Source: Takifugu bimaculatus (Eukaryota > Chordata > Actinopteri > Tetraodontiformes > Tetraodontidae). Taken from it: 64,000 nt of DNA. The stretch is from NCBI GenBank assembly GCA_004026145.2, contig CP034989.1, positions 8,855,261 to 8,919,260 on the forward strand, read 5' to 3'. This document shows, piece by piece, positions 40,221 to 52,977 of this stretch. Below the pieces are notes generated by a model that worked only from the letters and a program-made list of their open reading frames with translations, was not told the DNA's origin and did no database searches. The stretch's first letter is position 1. The number at the start of each line of letters is the position of its first letter. Made by a program: the position numbers and the translations under genes.

Positions 40221-41164
40221 TCAGCCCTGGCTGCTGCCGCCCCCCCCCACGGAGCTCTTCGTGTTCTTGTTGCTTTTGCTGCCGCTGGCTGGGATCTTCT
40301 GCTCGTCTCCAGTGAGCAGAGCTTTGATCTCTGAGGGGATCTTTCCCTGATCCATCGCAGAGCACCACTGTTTATACTGCAGACACAACAACAACAACAC
40401 AACACTGTTTATACTGCAGACACAACAACAACAACACAACACTGTTTATACTGCAGACACAACAACAACAACACTGTTTATACTGCAGACACCACCACAA
40501 CAACAACAACACAACATGCTGCTGCCCGACCCAGCAGCTACAGCTGATCCACTCGTGGAGAACAGACAGAAGTGGGTCTCGGCGGTTCGGTACCATCTCC
40601 AGCTCCTCCCGCAGGGCGCAGATGGCTCGTTCCTTACTGGACACCAGCTCCTCCAGGTACTGGTACCGCAGCTTCTTCCGGGCTCGACACTCTCGGGCAC
40701 TTTGACGGCTTCGTTCCAGTTTTGCCTTCAGGTCAATTTTTGCAGGTTTGCGACCGCGTTTCCCGGGTTTCTTTACTTTTCCACCAACAATCTGAGAAGA
40801 GCAGAAATTTGATGATTTATTGACGAAAATGCTTCATTACTCTTCGAAAGCCGAGTGTTTGACTGGTTAGGATGGGATATAGTGGAGGGACGGACTGGTT
40901 ATACTGGGACAAAAGCATCCTAGCCTAGCTAGGCTAACCTGGCTTAGCTAGCAGACCGGATCCAGTTCAAATGTCTTTCCAGATCACCTCTAATGTGTCG
41001 GCAAACGTCGATTAAACGTTAGTCTTCTCTTAATATTTCGGAACTATCACGTATTTTCTGCCACACATGCTAAAAGGCTACAAATGTGAGTTTAAACTGG
41101 TGCTCTGCCTCCTGTGTTCGGGATTAAACTCCTCGTTTCCAACACTTACCTTGTTATCATCCAT
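40221..41164 (-). CDS. crebl2: CREBL2, small bZIP transcription regulator (complete)
   Basis: Three coding exons on the minus strand join in frame: 41164-41150 (MDDNK), 40791-40594 and 40376-40221, giving 122 residues against about 120 in human. Splice sites are GTAAG and GT(ACCG) donors with AG acceptors; both introns are phase 0. The second exon holds a lysine-rich N-terminus (KKPGKRGRKPAK), the basic region (RSRQSARECRARKKLRYQY) and the start of a short leucine zipper (LEELVSSKERAICALREEL). The third gives MDQGKIPSEIKALLTGDEQ and a Ser/Gly-rich end. CREBL2 is a nuclear CREB-like protein reported to cooperate with CREB in metabolic and adipogenic gene control. The start is the first ATG and matches the family N-terminus. 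The gene is divergent from DUSP16, with a full CRE just upstream. The acceptor of the last exon is duplicated several times (see the repeat at 40367-40495). Confidence 0.95.
40367..40495 (-). repeat. tandem repeat duplicating the CREBL2 exon 3 acceptor
   Basis: A 37 bp unit (one copy is 32 bp), CACTGTTTATACTGCAG followed by an ACAACAACAAC run, occurs about four times. On the minus strand every copy contains CTGCAG|TATAAACAGTG, the 3' splice site plus the first exon bases (Tyr-Lys-Gln). Only the innermost copy, at 40376, continues into the conserved exon. Use of the next copy would read YKQCC, a valine run and then TAA after about 13 codons. Confidence 0.85.
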
Positions 41165-41361
41165 CCTGGAGGAAGCTAGCGGCGAGCAGCTCGGCTCACA
41201 CTCGCTGTCCGGAAATAATCCACAAATTCGGCCGTTTGGACGGTAAAATAACGAAAACTGAGTCTGAAGAAAAACCTGCTGAAAAGAGAAAAACAGGAAA
41301 CGCGCATGCGCACGAGCGCCCGCGCGGCCCCTTTAAGGCGCCTGCTGAGCTCATTGAGCGG

Positions 41362-41369
41362 TGACGTCA
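41362..41369. promoter_or_regulatory. consensus CRE
   Basis: TGACGTCA, the full palindromic cAMP response element, lies about 200 bp upstream of the CREBL2 start codon. Confidence 0.55.
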
Positions 41370-41619
41370 TGGCTCTATTTTGAACGGTGACCTCATCATC
41401 TCACGGAGTTTCACCGTCCGTCGAAAGCCCGAAAGTCTCCGTCACGGACGATCCAACTGTCGCTCCAGGCGGGTTCGGACGGTCCGTCAAACGGTGACGC
41501 GGTGAGTTACCGGAACCTTCGACTCGGAACCCGCAGCTGGGACCGGAAAAGTTCCGTCCAGGGGCCCGAAGCTGAAGTTCGGCTCTCAGCAGCAAAATGT
41601 CGCTGAACTTCAGTGTTTG

Positions 41620-41627
41620 TGACGTCA
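41620..41627. promoter_or_regulatory. consensus CRE
   Basis: A second full TGACGTCA, about 250 bp from the first and on the DUSP16 side of the divergent region. Confidence 0.5.
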
Positions 41628-41754
41628 GTGTTCCGATCGCGGTGCCGATCAGCTTCAACCAGCTGGTTCGAGAGATGATCGGGTCCAATTGATGTGGGAC
41701 ACTTTAAACTATTTAACTTTGGTCACAGTTTCATCACGAGGACGGAGGTAAAAT

Positions 41755-42345
41755 CAGTGGTGTTGGTTAGGGTTAGGTTAGTTAGGTTAGGGTTAGTTAG
41801 GATGGGGTTAGCTAGAGTTAGGTTAGTTAGGATAGGGTTAGTTAGGATGGGGTTAGTTAGGGTTAGCTAGAGTTAGGTTAGTTAGGATAGGGTTAGTTAG
41901 GATGGGGTTAGGTAGGGTTAGCTAGAGTTAGGTTAGGGTTAGTTAGGATGGGGTTAGGTAGGGTTAGCTAGAGTTAGGTTAGTTAGGATAGGGTTAGTTA
42001 GGATGGGGTTAGTTAGGGTTAGCTAGAGTTAGGTTAGTTAGGATAGGGTTAGTTAGGATGGGGTTAGGTAGGGTTAGCTAGAGTTAGGTTAGGGTTAGTT
42101 AGGATGGGGTTAGGTAGGGTTAGCTAGAGTTAGGTTAGTTAGGATAGGGTTAAGTTAGGGTTAGCTAGAGTTAGGTTAGGGTTAGTTAGGATGGGGCTAG
42201 TTAGGGTTAGCTAGAGTTAGGTTAGGGTTAGTTAGGATGGGGCTAGTTAGGGTTAGCTAGAGTTAGGTTAGTTAGGATGGGGTTAGTTAGGATAGGGTTA
42301 AGTTAGGGTTAGCTAGAGTTAGGTTAGTTAGGTTAGGGTTAGTTA
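41755..42345. repeat. TTAGG-type minisatellite
   Basis: A ~590 bp array is built from GGTTAGGGTTAGTTAGG-like words, with a longer recurring unit containing GGATGGGGTTAG and GCTAGAGTTAGG. It resembles degenerate telomere-like repeats but never forms a clean (TTAGGG)n tract. Confidence 0.9.
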
Positions 42346-42501
42346 GGGAAAAGGGGGCACAGCTACAGAAGAAACATCAATTTGTCACTTTTGTTGACTC
42401 AAATATTTCATGAGTCAAAAATGCCTCCAAATATTCAGTCAGGAGCAAAAGTGACCTGAACCTGCTGCTAACATGCTAACAGAGAACACACGGGACGTCC
42501 T

Positions 42502-42511
42502 GAGTGTGTGT

Positions 42512-42552
<41 letters not shown>
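42502..42552. repeat. (TG)n microsatellite
   Basis: TG dinucleotide run with one interruption, upstream of DUSP16. Confidence 0.9.
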
Positions 42553-42554
<2 letters not shown>

Positions 42555-42732
42555 CTCACCTTAACAGATGATGAATTTGTTGTCTTGTTTTCTTTCTTTT
42601 TTCTTGTTCTTTAATCTTTGATACTTTCTGATGCTCTACAACAGTCTGGCTGATCCTGACGTGTTCTGCCTGTTTTGGGTTTGGTTGACCTGACACACAA
42701 GTGTTGATCCCCCCCCACCAGCAGCTCCCTCC

Positions 42733-42788
42733 GCACGCACACACGCACACACACACACACACACACGCACACACACACACACACACAC
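42733..42788. repeat. (CA)n microsatellite
   Basis: CA run with CG interruptions. Together with the TG tracts on either side it could pair as inverted repeats. Confidence 0.9.
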
Positions 42789-42870
42789 AAACATACTGTA
42801 AAACTTTAAAGTCAATTCTCTAAAGTAAAAGCGAAAAGTGTGTCACAAATGACTCATGAACTGAAATTAG

Positions 42871-42963
42871 TGTGCGTGTGTGTGTGTGTGCGTGTGCGTG
42901 TGTGTGTGTGTGCGTGTGTGTGTGCGTGTGCGTGTGTGTGTGTGCGTGTGCGTGTGTGTGTGT
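42871..42963. repeat. (TG)n microsatellite with CG variants
   Basis: About 90 bp of TG with regular CG interruptions. It is followed at once by TTCCAG|AACC, a plausible 3' splice site for the exon that holds the DUSP16 start codon. Confidence 0.9.
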
Positions 42964-43275
42964 TCCAGAACCTGAAACGGTGCCAGTGTGAAGACCAGGA
43001 CCAGATTATCTCATCAGAACTGAGTTTCGGTGACCAGCAGGCCTGCTTGAGACTCCGCCCACCTGATGGCCGCCGGTGGACTCTGAACGGGACAGTTGGT
43101 TCTCAACGGTTCGCCAGTTCCCCGTCCGTCCGTCCGTCCGTCTTTGTCCCCGCCCACGACCAGGATGACCTCATACCCGACTGACACAATGAAGCGCTTG
43201 ATCATCTGAACTAAACCTACATCAGGGCTGCCAACGCCAACGCTGAAAAGGGGGCGGGGCCAGCCTGGGCAGCGC

Positions 43276-43302
43276 GGGTGGGGGGTGGGGGTGGGGGTGG
43301 GG
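43276..43302 (+). other. G-quadruplex-capable tract upstream of DUSP16
   Basis: Five G runs of three to six, separated by single T bases, lie about 80-105 bp before the DUSP16 start on the sense strand. If this belongs to the 5' UTR, the RNA could fold as a G-quadruplex. Confidence 0.6.
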
Positions 43303-43380
43303 CAGGAGAGGATTTGGTGAGATATGTCGGAGCCTGCTGCAGGACCAGGGTCGTGGTCCAGGCCTGGGTTTGGTCCAACG

Positions 43381-46202
43381 ATGCCAAGGCCGGCAGCGGT
43401 GCGGCCGATTGGAGCGGACACTCTGGTGGCCCTGCTGGAGGCGGGCCTGGACCAGGTGGTCCTCATCGACAGCCGGCCCTTCATAGACTACAACACGTCC
43501 CACATCCTGGAGGCCATCAATGTGAACTGCTCCAAGCTGATGAAGAGGCGGCTTCAGCAGGACAAGGTCCACATCTCGGAGCTGCTGCAGCACTCGGCCA
43601 AGAAGAAGGTAACGTCCTGCTGGGCCGCTGCTTCACAGGAAGTGTCCAACCTTAAAGGAACCGCTAGACATCAAAGGAAAAGCTGCTGATTTTTGGATAA
43701 CTAGCTAGCCTCAATGCTAAAAATGCTTCAGTCAAATTTCAGGATGGTCTCAAACGTTCTTCAACCTCCTTCAGACAAAAGCCAGCTGATGTGTTTGGTG
43801 CTGAACTCCTCAGGAGAAGCTGAGCTGAGCTCATCAGAACTCTGGAGCACCATCTCTAACTCCAGCGTGTCTGTGAGGAAACGTGGAGTGACCTTTGACC
43901 TGGACCTGTCTTTTACTCTCATATAAAAGGAGCACCTTTTTTATGAGAGTAACCTTCCAAAGATCAGATCCGATGGACTCCGATGATGTTGAAAAGCTCC
44001 TCCAACATTAGTTCTTCCAGGCTGGAGTTCCGTCAGGACCTCCGTTTGGTCCGAGGTCCTGGCAGAACGATGTCCAACCAGGGTCTGTGTGAAATATGTT
44101 GAAATGTTTGTGTCCGTGTTCCAGCTGGAGCTGCACGCAGGTCAGGATGTTGTCGTGTATGACCAGAGCTCGTCAGATCCGAGCCATCTCAGCCCCGAGT
44201 CCTTCCTCAACATTGTGCTGGTGAAGCTCGAGCGAATGTTCACCACGGTACACCTGCTCTCAGGTCAGTCCAAGTCCAAGGCTGACCCGCGTCAGTTCAG
44301 GTTCAGCCAGAGGACGAGTCACAGAACCAGTCCTTTGGTCAAGACTCCAACCAACCTTCCTTAGCAGAGGTTCTGACCCTCTGTCCCATTTCTTAGGTGG
44401 GTTCTTGGAATTCTCCCAGCTATTTCCTGGTCTGTGTGAGGGGAAGTCATTCTTGGTTCCTTCCTGTATCTCTCAGCCCTGCCTCCCTGCCACCAGTGTG
44501 GGACCAACCCGGATCCTGCCCCACCTGTACCTGGGCTGCCAACGAGATGTCCTCAACCAGGTAGCACCGTCTGCGAGGGTGGTTTAAGGGCTGAGCGGTT
44601 CTGATGGACCCATTGTCTGTGCAGGACGTGATGCAGCAGAACGACATCGGCTACGTCCTGAACGCCAGCAACACCTGCCCCAAACCCGACTTCATTCCCG
44701 AGTCACACTTCCTGCGAGTTCCCGTCAACGACTCCTTCTGTGAGAAGATCCTGCCGTGGTTGGACCGATCGGTGGAGTTCATAGGTCAGCGCCGTTTCTT
44801 TCCTCTCTCCGCAGCGGCGTGTGTGATGTCATCAGGGTGTTGTGTTTCAGAGACGGCCAAAGCGTCCAACGCCCGTGTCCTCGTCCACTGTCTCGCTGGA
44901 ATCTCCCGCTCGGCGACCATCGCCATCGCTTACATCATGAAGAGGATGGACCTGTCCCTGGACGAGGCCTACAGGTGACGGAAGGATACGGTCCACATAA
45001 GGACAGACTCACTATGTGGTCCACATGATCTGACCGCGCTGCAAACTGTTCTTCCACCCTTTAGGTTTGTGAAGGAGAAGAGGCCCACCATTTCTCCAAA
45101 CTTTAACTTTTTGGGTCAGCTGCTGGACTTTGAGAAAAAGATCAAAACTCCCAGAATGACTTTACAGAAGAGTGAAGTTCTGGTTCTTCCTGAAGAACCC
45201 GACTCTTGTGCCTGTCCTGGGGTTTCTGTAGAAGCTATCCATGGGTTATTGGAACCACTGACACTACCATGTGTTCTGGACACTTCTCCAGATGAGAGAA
45301 TCCTGGCCCAGGCGCTGAGCAGTCTGCAGTTCTCTGATGGTTCCGACGATAGCGCCCGCCTCAAACGCTCTTTCTCTCTGGACATTAAGTCATTCGGGGA
45401 GGGCGATGCAGCTTTGGGCCGAGCCTTCGGGCCTTATTGTGGGTCCGGAGACTCCAGCGAGTTGTTCAGATCTTCGGCTTTCAAAGATGCTGGAGGCAAA
45501 GCCTGTCAGTTCTCCCCGGTGGAGGAGGTGTCAGAGCAGTCCACTCCAGAACCCAGTCCAGACAAAGAGGAAGCGACCGCCCCGGAGACACCTGCCCGTC
45601 CACCCCCCACGCAGCTGGTATCAAAAGCTCCGCCCGCTGCTCCGCCCGCTGCTCCGCCCGCTGCTCCGCCCGCTCCACGGTCACTGCAGAGGAGCGGCAG
45701 CGTGGAGGAGAGTGCTGCCACCTACCTGTTTGGACTGTCTCGCAGTCAGCAACACCTGGCCAAGCCGGGCCCCGGTGGCGTCCTCAAGGGCCCCGGTGGC
45801 GTCCTCAAGGGCCCCGGTGGCGTCCTCAAGGGCTGGCATTCCGACATCCTGCTCAGTCCTGTCACCGTCTCCGCCTCCACGTTGGCAGGTAGCTGGTACC
45901 TGTCTGACTCCACGCACTTCATCTCCACTGCAGCCATCCTGAACAGCGGTGCCGTGGGTCCGTACGGCTGCGGTCTCAGCGTGGGGGCGGTGCGGCGCCG
46001 TGGTCGGCAGCGGACAGAAGATCGCGGCGACTCCAGAAGGAGCTGGCACGAGGAGAGCACCTTTGAGAAGCAGCTGAAGCGTCGCAGTTGTCAGATGGAG
46101 TTTGGGGATGGCAGAAGCGACAGTCGCTCCAGAGAGGACGTGGCGAGAGCAGCCAGCCAGACCAGCTTCTCTGGGAGCCTGGAGGTCATCCAGGTCTCCT
46201 GA
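43381..46202 (+). CDS. dusp16: DUSP16 (MKP-7), dual-specificity MAPK phosphatase (complete)
   Basis: Six coding exons join in frame: 43381-43608, 44125-44263, 44397-44560, 44625-44784, 44851-44974 and 45065-46202, giving 650 residues against 665 in human. All introns have GT/AG ends. The N-terminal rhodanese-like domain contains VVLIDSRPFIDYNTSHILEA and the kinase-interaction basic motif KLMKRRL. The phosphatase domain follows with PTRILPHLYLGCQRDVL and the catalytic P-loop VHCLAGISRSATIAIAYIMK (HCxxxxxR present). The long C-terminal tail keeps KRSFSLDIKS, LCQFSP-like, GWHSDIL, RRSWHEES and RRSCQMEFG blocks. The enzyme removes phosphate from JNK and p38 and shuttles between cytoplasm and nucleus. 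The ATG at 43381 puts 13 residues before TLVALL, as in human; an in-frame ATG 57 bp upstream is an alternative. Oddities are tandem PPAA and GPGGVLK repeats in the tail, and a C-terminus that is the first copy of a 49 bp minisatellite. Confidence 0.95.
45635..45678 (+). repeat. in-frame 12 bp repeat in DUSP16 (PPAA)
   Basis: GCTCCGCCCGCT is repeated in frame and encodes Pro-Pro-Ala-Ala units in the disordered tail. Human DUSP16 has no such run in my recollection, so it is probably lineage-specific. Confidence 0.8.
45769..45831 (+). repeat. in-frame 21 bp repeat in DUSP16 (GPGGVLK x3)
   Basis: GGCCCCGGTGGCGTCCTCAA plus G occurs three times and encodes GPGGVLK three times, immediately before the conserved GWHSDIL block. 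The unit length preserves the reading frame. Confidence 0.9.
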
Positions 46203-46400
46203 GGAGGAGACCAGCTTCTCTGGGAGCCTGGAGGTCATCCAGGTCTCCTGAGGAGGAGACCAGCTTCTCTGGGAGCCTGGAGGTCATCCAGGTCTCCTGA
46301 GGAGGAGACCAGCTTCTCTGGGAGCCTGGAGGTCATCCAGGTCTCCTGAGGAGGAGACCAGCTTCTCTGGGAGCCTGGAGGTCATCCAGGTCTCCTGAGG
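46162..46400 (+). repeat. 49 bp minisatellite seeded by the DUSP16 stop region
   Basis: Copies start at 46162, 46211, 46260, 46309 and 46358. Each contains codons for FSGSLEVIQVS and the TGA stop. The first copy is the real, conserved C-terminus of DUSP16; the others form the 3' UTR. The array runs into the gap, so its length is unknown. Confidence 0.95.
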
Positions 46401-46500
46401 NNNNNNNNNNNNNNNNNNNNNNNNNNNNNNNNNNNNNNNNNNNNNNNNNNNNNNNNNNNNNNNNNNNNNNNNNNNNNNNNNNNNNNNNNNNNNNNNNNNN
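46401..46500. other. assembly gap (100 N)
   Basis: Exactly 100 N, again a placeholder size. To its left is the DUSP16 minisatellite; to its right a TBK1 intron. The remaining ~400 codons of TBK1 should lie here, so either the gap is much larger than drawn or two contigs are wrongly joined. Confidence 0.95.
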
Positions 46501-46585
46501 TTCTTTATTGAATTACAAGCAAATAATCCCAGTGGGTGTTGAAGCGTTGGGGGACCCAGGAAAGACCTGCAGCTGGTGCTCTTAC

Positions 46586-50083
<3,498 letters not shown>

Positions 50084-50395
50084 TTGATACTGACAGAGAA
50101 AATTCAATAATTATTCAAAATGTTCAGGCTCTTTGTGCTTTCATTGTTTCCATTTCTTCCCAAGACTCTTAAACAACATGGTTACAAATCTCATTATTTA
50201 TTTTAAAATATCCATAAAAAGGATATGACAAGTCAAAGTTTGGTCAAATCAAATAAGTGATTTTCTTCCTAGATTAATACAAAAAATCTAAATAGCAGTA
50301 ATTTGTTGTAATCTAATAATCAGTTGTTCTGTTTTTTTTATGAAGTTAATAATCTTTTTAGTCAGCTTCCAATTCGTATTCAGGTCGCAGTTTCA
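50084..50395. other. intron or 5' UTR of TBK1
   Basis: AT-rich DNA without coding features upstream of the TBK1 start codon. Vertebrate TBK1 normally has a non-coding first exon, so this is probably the intron that follows it. Confidence 0.4.
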
Positions 50396-50970
50396 TGACG
50401 TCACTTGTGTGCGTCGGTGGGAAAGTCCCGGTTCAGAAAAAGAGCCTCTCTTCTGGAGTGTGAAGCAACACCGGGGACGATGAAACGGCAGATTCGCCGA
50501 ATCGATGATCGACAGCGAACCGGAAAATCAGAAAAGATCAAATTCCTGAACACAGCCATCAAAGCGATGGAGGTGACGTCACAGCTGCGCAGCCTTGCGA
50601 GGAAATCAAAGAAGCGCTGGTAACCATCGGATTAATCTCGCTTAACTAGTCCGGTTGATCACGAATTGTCCCCGTCTACATTTTCGCTTTTGATGAAAAC
50701 GGAGGTTTTGGGACATGAACACGAATGAAACAGAATCGTCGAAAACAGGGCAAACTGACCGTTGACAGTGCGGCAGGACACGGAAGCGGTTCGCTAAACG
50801 GTGCGGAACCGGACGGGTCCGGTAGCTTCGGGTGGGAAACTGTAACTTTGGAAAAACAATCAGATTTACGTTGTTTATTTCCTCAACCTTCCGATGGCGA
50901 CAGGCTGCCTCTTCCGCTGTGCCGCCGTCACGTGACACGGGGGCCAATCAGCGCACAGGAGATGGGCGGG
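50396..50970 (-). promoter_or_regulatory. probable TBK1 promoter (CRE x2, CACGTG, CCAAT, GC box)
   Basis: Promoter-type motifs cluster 310-880 bp upstream of the TBK1 start codon. Two full CREs (TGACGTCA) lie at 50396-50403 and 50574-50581. The palindrome GTCACGTGAC lies at 50927-50936 and matches the CLEAR element of TFEB/MITF factors. CCAAT is at 50944-50948 and GGGCGGGG near 50964. Assignment to TBK1 rests on distance and orientation only. A 72-codon plus-strand open frame at 50405-50623 has no recognisable relative and is not annotated. Confidence 0.45.
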
Positions 50971-52205
50971 GCGTGTCTTAGGACCGCCCCAAGAGACAGA
51001 CGAATTAAATAAACGAAATCTGCGTTTAACTTGACTTCTATTCCCATTTTATGTATGTACGTCCGCCCCGGCAGTCACGTGATCGATTAATGGCTTATCA
51101 GGTGTAGGAAATGTATCCATTTTGTTTCTCTGACCAATTAGCGACGTATTTCGAAGGTCACCACGGTGACCCCGGCCGCCCCCAACCCTAACCCTAACCC
51201 AGCTCTTCTGCAGCCACCGTTGAAGAGCTTCACGCTGACATTTGTGACGCGCCGTGAGGAATATGAAGGAAATGTGCACACAGTAACAACACACTCAGCT
51301 TTGAAAAGTTCACCCAGTTTATATTTGAAACCAAAAAAGGGATAATTTCTGACAGCGTTGAGTGGCCGTACATCTGATTTACAGAAAGTCCCCGTAGAAA
51401 AATGCCATTAGTGAAACACCAGAGGAACCAAATGTTGGTCGCGTCTAAATGTTCTGCAAAAACGTTCAACATGGAGATGGAAAAAAAAGTGCTTTCCTTG
51501 GATTCTGAAGAATTTCTACCTTCTTTCAGTCTTTTCAAAGACTTTCTTCACCCTTTTACAGAATGTTTGTCAGATAAAGTTCCAGAACTAAAACAATTCT
51601 CGCTTTTTATTCATTTTCTGCCAAAACACAAATATTCAAACAGGGTTTTAACTGCAGAAATGAATTGTTGCTTTATTTTACACAAAAATGTGACTTCTTA
51701 GTTCCCTCAGATTTGTTTGTTCCCTTAAATTTGTAAATCACGTTGTTATAACATTGAATGAAACGATCCAGATCTACGTTTGAGTTCTGAGTCGCAGAAA
51801 CAGGAAGTTGTTGAGAGAAGATAAAAGAAGTGATGGGAGGAGACGGCTGATCTGGAGTCAGCTGCATCTTTGTCTCTTCCAAACGCTTGAAAACACCAAA
51901 GTTTGGCCAGTGAAGGTTTGGATCTATAAAAATAAAGGAGCTGTAAAGTGCAGTGAGGATGAGAACGTCTCCAAAACAAACATTTGACAAGTGCAGAGAA
52001 ACGCAGAACCTGCGACAGGTTCCAGAGCCAAAACTCCCGTTTCCCCGCTCAGGACACCAACGAGCGTCCGAGACTTGGCGAGTCAGTCGTCACGTGGGTT
52101 TCATCGCTCTGTGCTCAGATTTCTGTCATTTAAAACGCATCCAGCCGATATTTGCTGGATTCTGGTACTTTAAATCCTTCAGATTTCACTTCACGGAGAT
52201 CTGAA
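50971..52205. other. intergenic DNA or LRP6 3' UTR, no gene recognised
   Basis: No coding similarity was seen on either strand. There is a short (CCCTAA)3-like tract at 51183-51200 and a second CACGTG-containing palindrome, GTCACGTGAT, near 51074. TTTATT at 51606 and 51672 reads AATAAA on the minus strand and could serve as poly(A) signal for a long LRP6 3' UTR; this is a guess. Confidence 0.35.
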
Positions 52206-52206
52206 C

Positions 52207-52636
52207 GAACCAAGAGCCTCCAGGAGCCTCCAAGAGCCTCCAGGAGCCTCCAGGAGCCTCCAGGAGCCTTCAGGAGCCTCCAGGAGCCTCCAAGAGCCTC
52301 CAGGAGCCTCCAAGAGCCTCCAGGAGCCTCCAGGAGCCTCCAGGAGCCTTCAGGAGCCTCCAGGAGCCTCCAGGAGCCTCCAAGGCCTCCAGGAGCCTCC
52401 AGGAGCCTTCAAGAGCCTCCAGGAGCCTCCAAGAGCCTCCAGGAGCCTCCAGGAGCCTCCAAGGCCTCCAGGAGCCTCCAAGAGCCTCCAGGAGCCTCCA
52501 AGGCCTCCAGGAGCCTCCAGGAGCCTTCAGGAGCCTCCAGGAGCCTCCAAGGCCTCCAGGAGCCTCCAAGGCCTCCAGGAGCCTCCAGGAGCCTCCAAGG
52601 CCTCCAGGAGCCTCCAGGAGCCTCCAGGAGCCTCCA
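52207..52636. repeat. 10 bp minisatellite (CCAGGAGCCT)
   Basis: About 43 copies of CCAGGAGCCT with CCAAGAGCCT, TCAGGAGCCT and shortened CCAAGGCCT variants. Because the unit is not a multiple of three, it opens reading frames on both strands that do not encode real proteins. Confidence 0.95.
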
Positions 52637-52726
52637 GCCACAATGATGTGAAAAAGCAACTTTCTGCTGCCACGATGGTCAGAATTCTGCTGGTGTTTCT
52701 GCCAACGTCCTCACACACAACCCAGG

Positions 52727-52977
52727 GTTAGGGGGAGGAGGAGGGGGGGAGAGGGGGAGGAAGAGGGGGAGGAGGGGGGGAGAGGAAGAGGGGGAGGAGG
52801 AGGAAGAGGAGGGGGGGAGAGGGGGAGGAAGAGGAGGAGGGGGGGAGGAGGGGGGGAGAGGGGGAGGAAGAGGGGGAGGAAGAGGAGGGGGGGAGAGGAG
52901 GGGGGGAGAGGGGGAGGAGGAGGGGGGGAGAGGGGGAGGAAGAGGGGGAGGAAGAGGAGGGGGGGGAGAGGGGGGGG
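52727..52977. repeat. polypurine GA-rich tract
   Basis: About 250 bp contain almost only G and A on the plus strand, in GGGGGAGGAGG, GAGAGGGGGAGG and GGAAGAGG words. Such mirror-like purine tracts can form triplex (H-DNA) or G-quadruplex structures and often stall polymerases. It lies downstream of the LRP6 stop codon, so an LRP6 transcript reaching it would carry C/U-rich RNA. Confidence 0.9.

Larger units (their letters stand above)
41165..41754. promoter_or_regulatory. divergent CREBL2 / DUSP16 promoter region
   Basis: This GC- and CpG-rich stretch lies between the CREBL2 start (minus) and the upstream side of DUSP16 (plus). It contains two complete palindromic CREs (41362-41369 and 41620-41627). 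A splice-donor-like GCGGTGAGTTACC near 41500 (plus) could end a non-coding first exon of DUSP16. No TATA box was seen. No protein match was recognised for the open frame on the minus strand at 41688-41401. Confidence 0.5.

Noticed and set aside
45337..45942. 201- and 151-codon plus-strand frames overlapping DUSP16
   Set aside because: They are alternative-frame shadows of the long DUSP16 last exon.
50405..50623. 72-codon plus-strand frame with a basic, Lys/Arg-rich end
   Set aside because: No relative recognised, no splice or poly(A) support, and it overlaps CRE motifs in a promoter-like region; transcript data would be needed to keep it.
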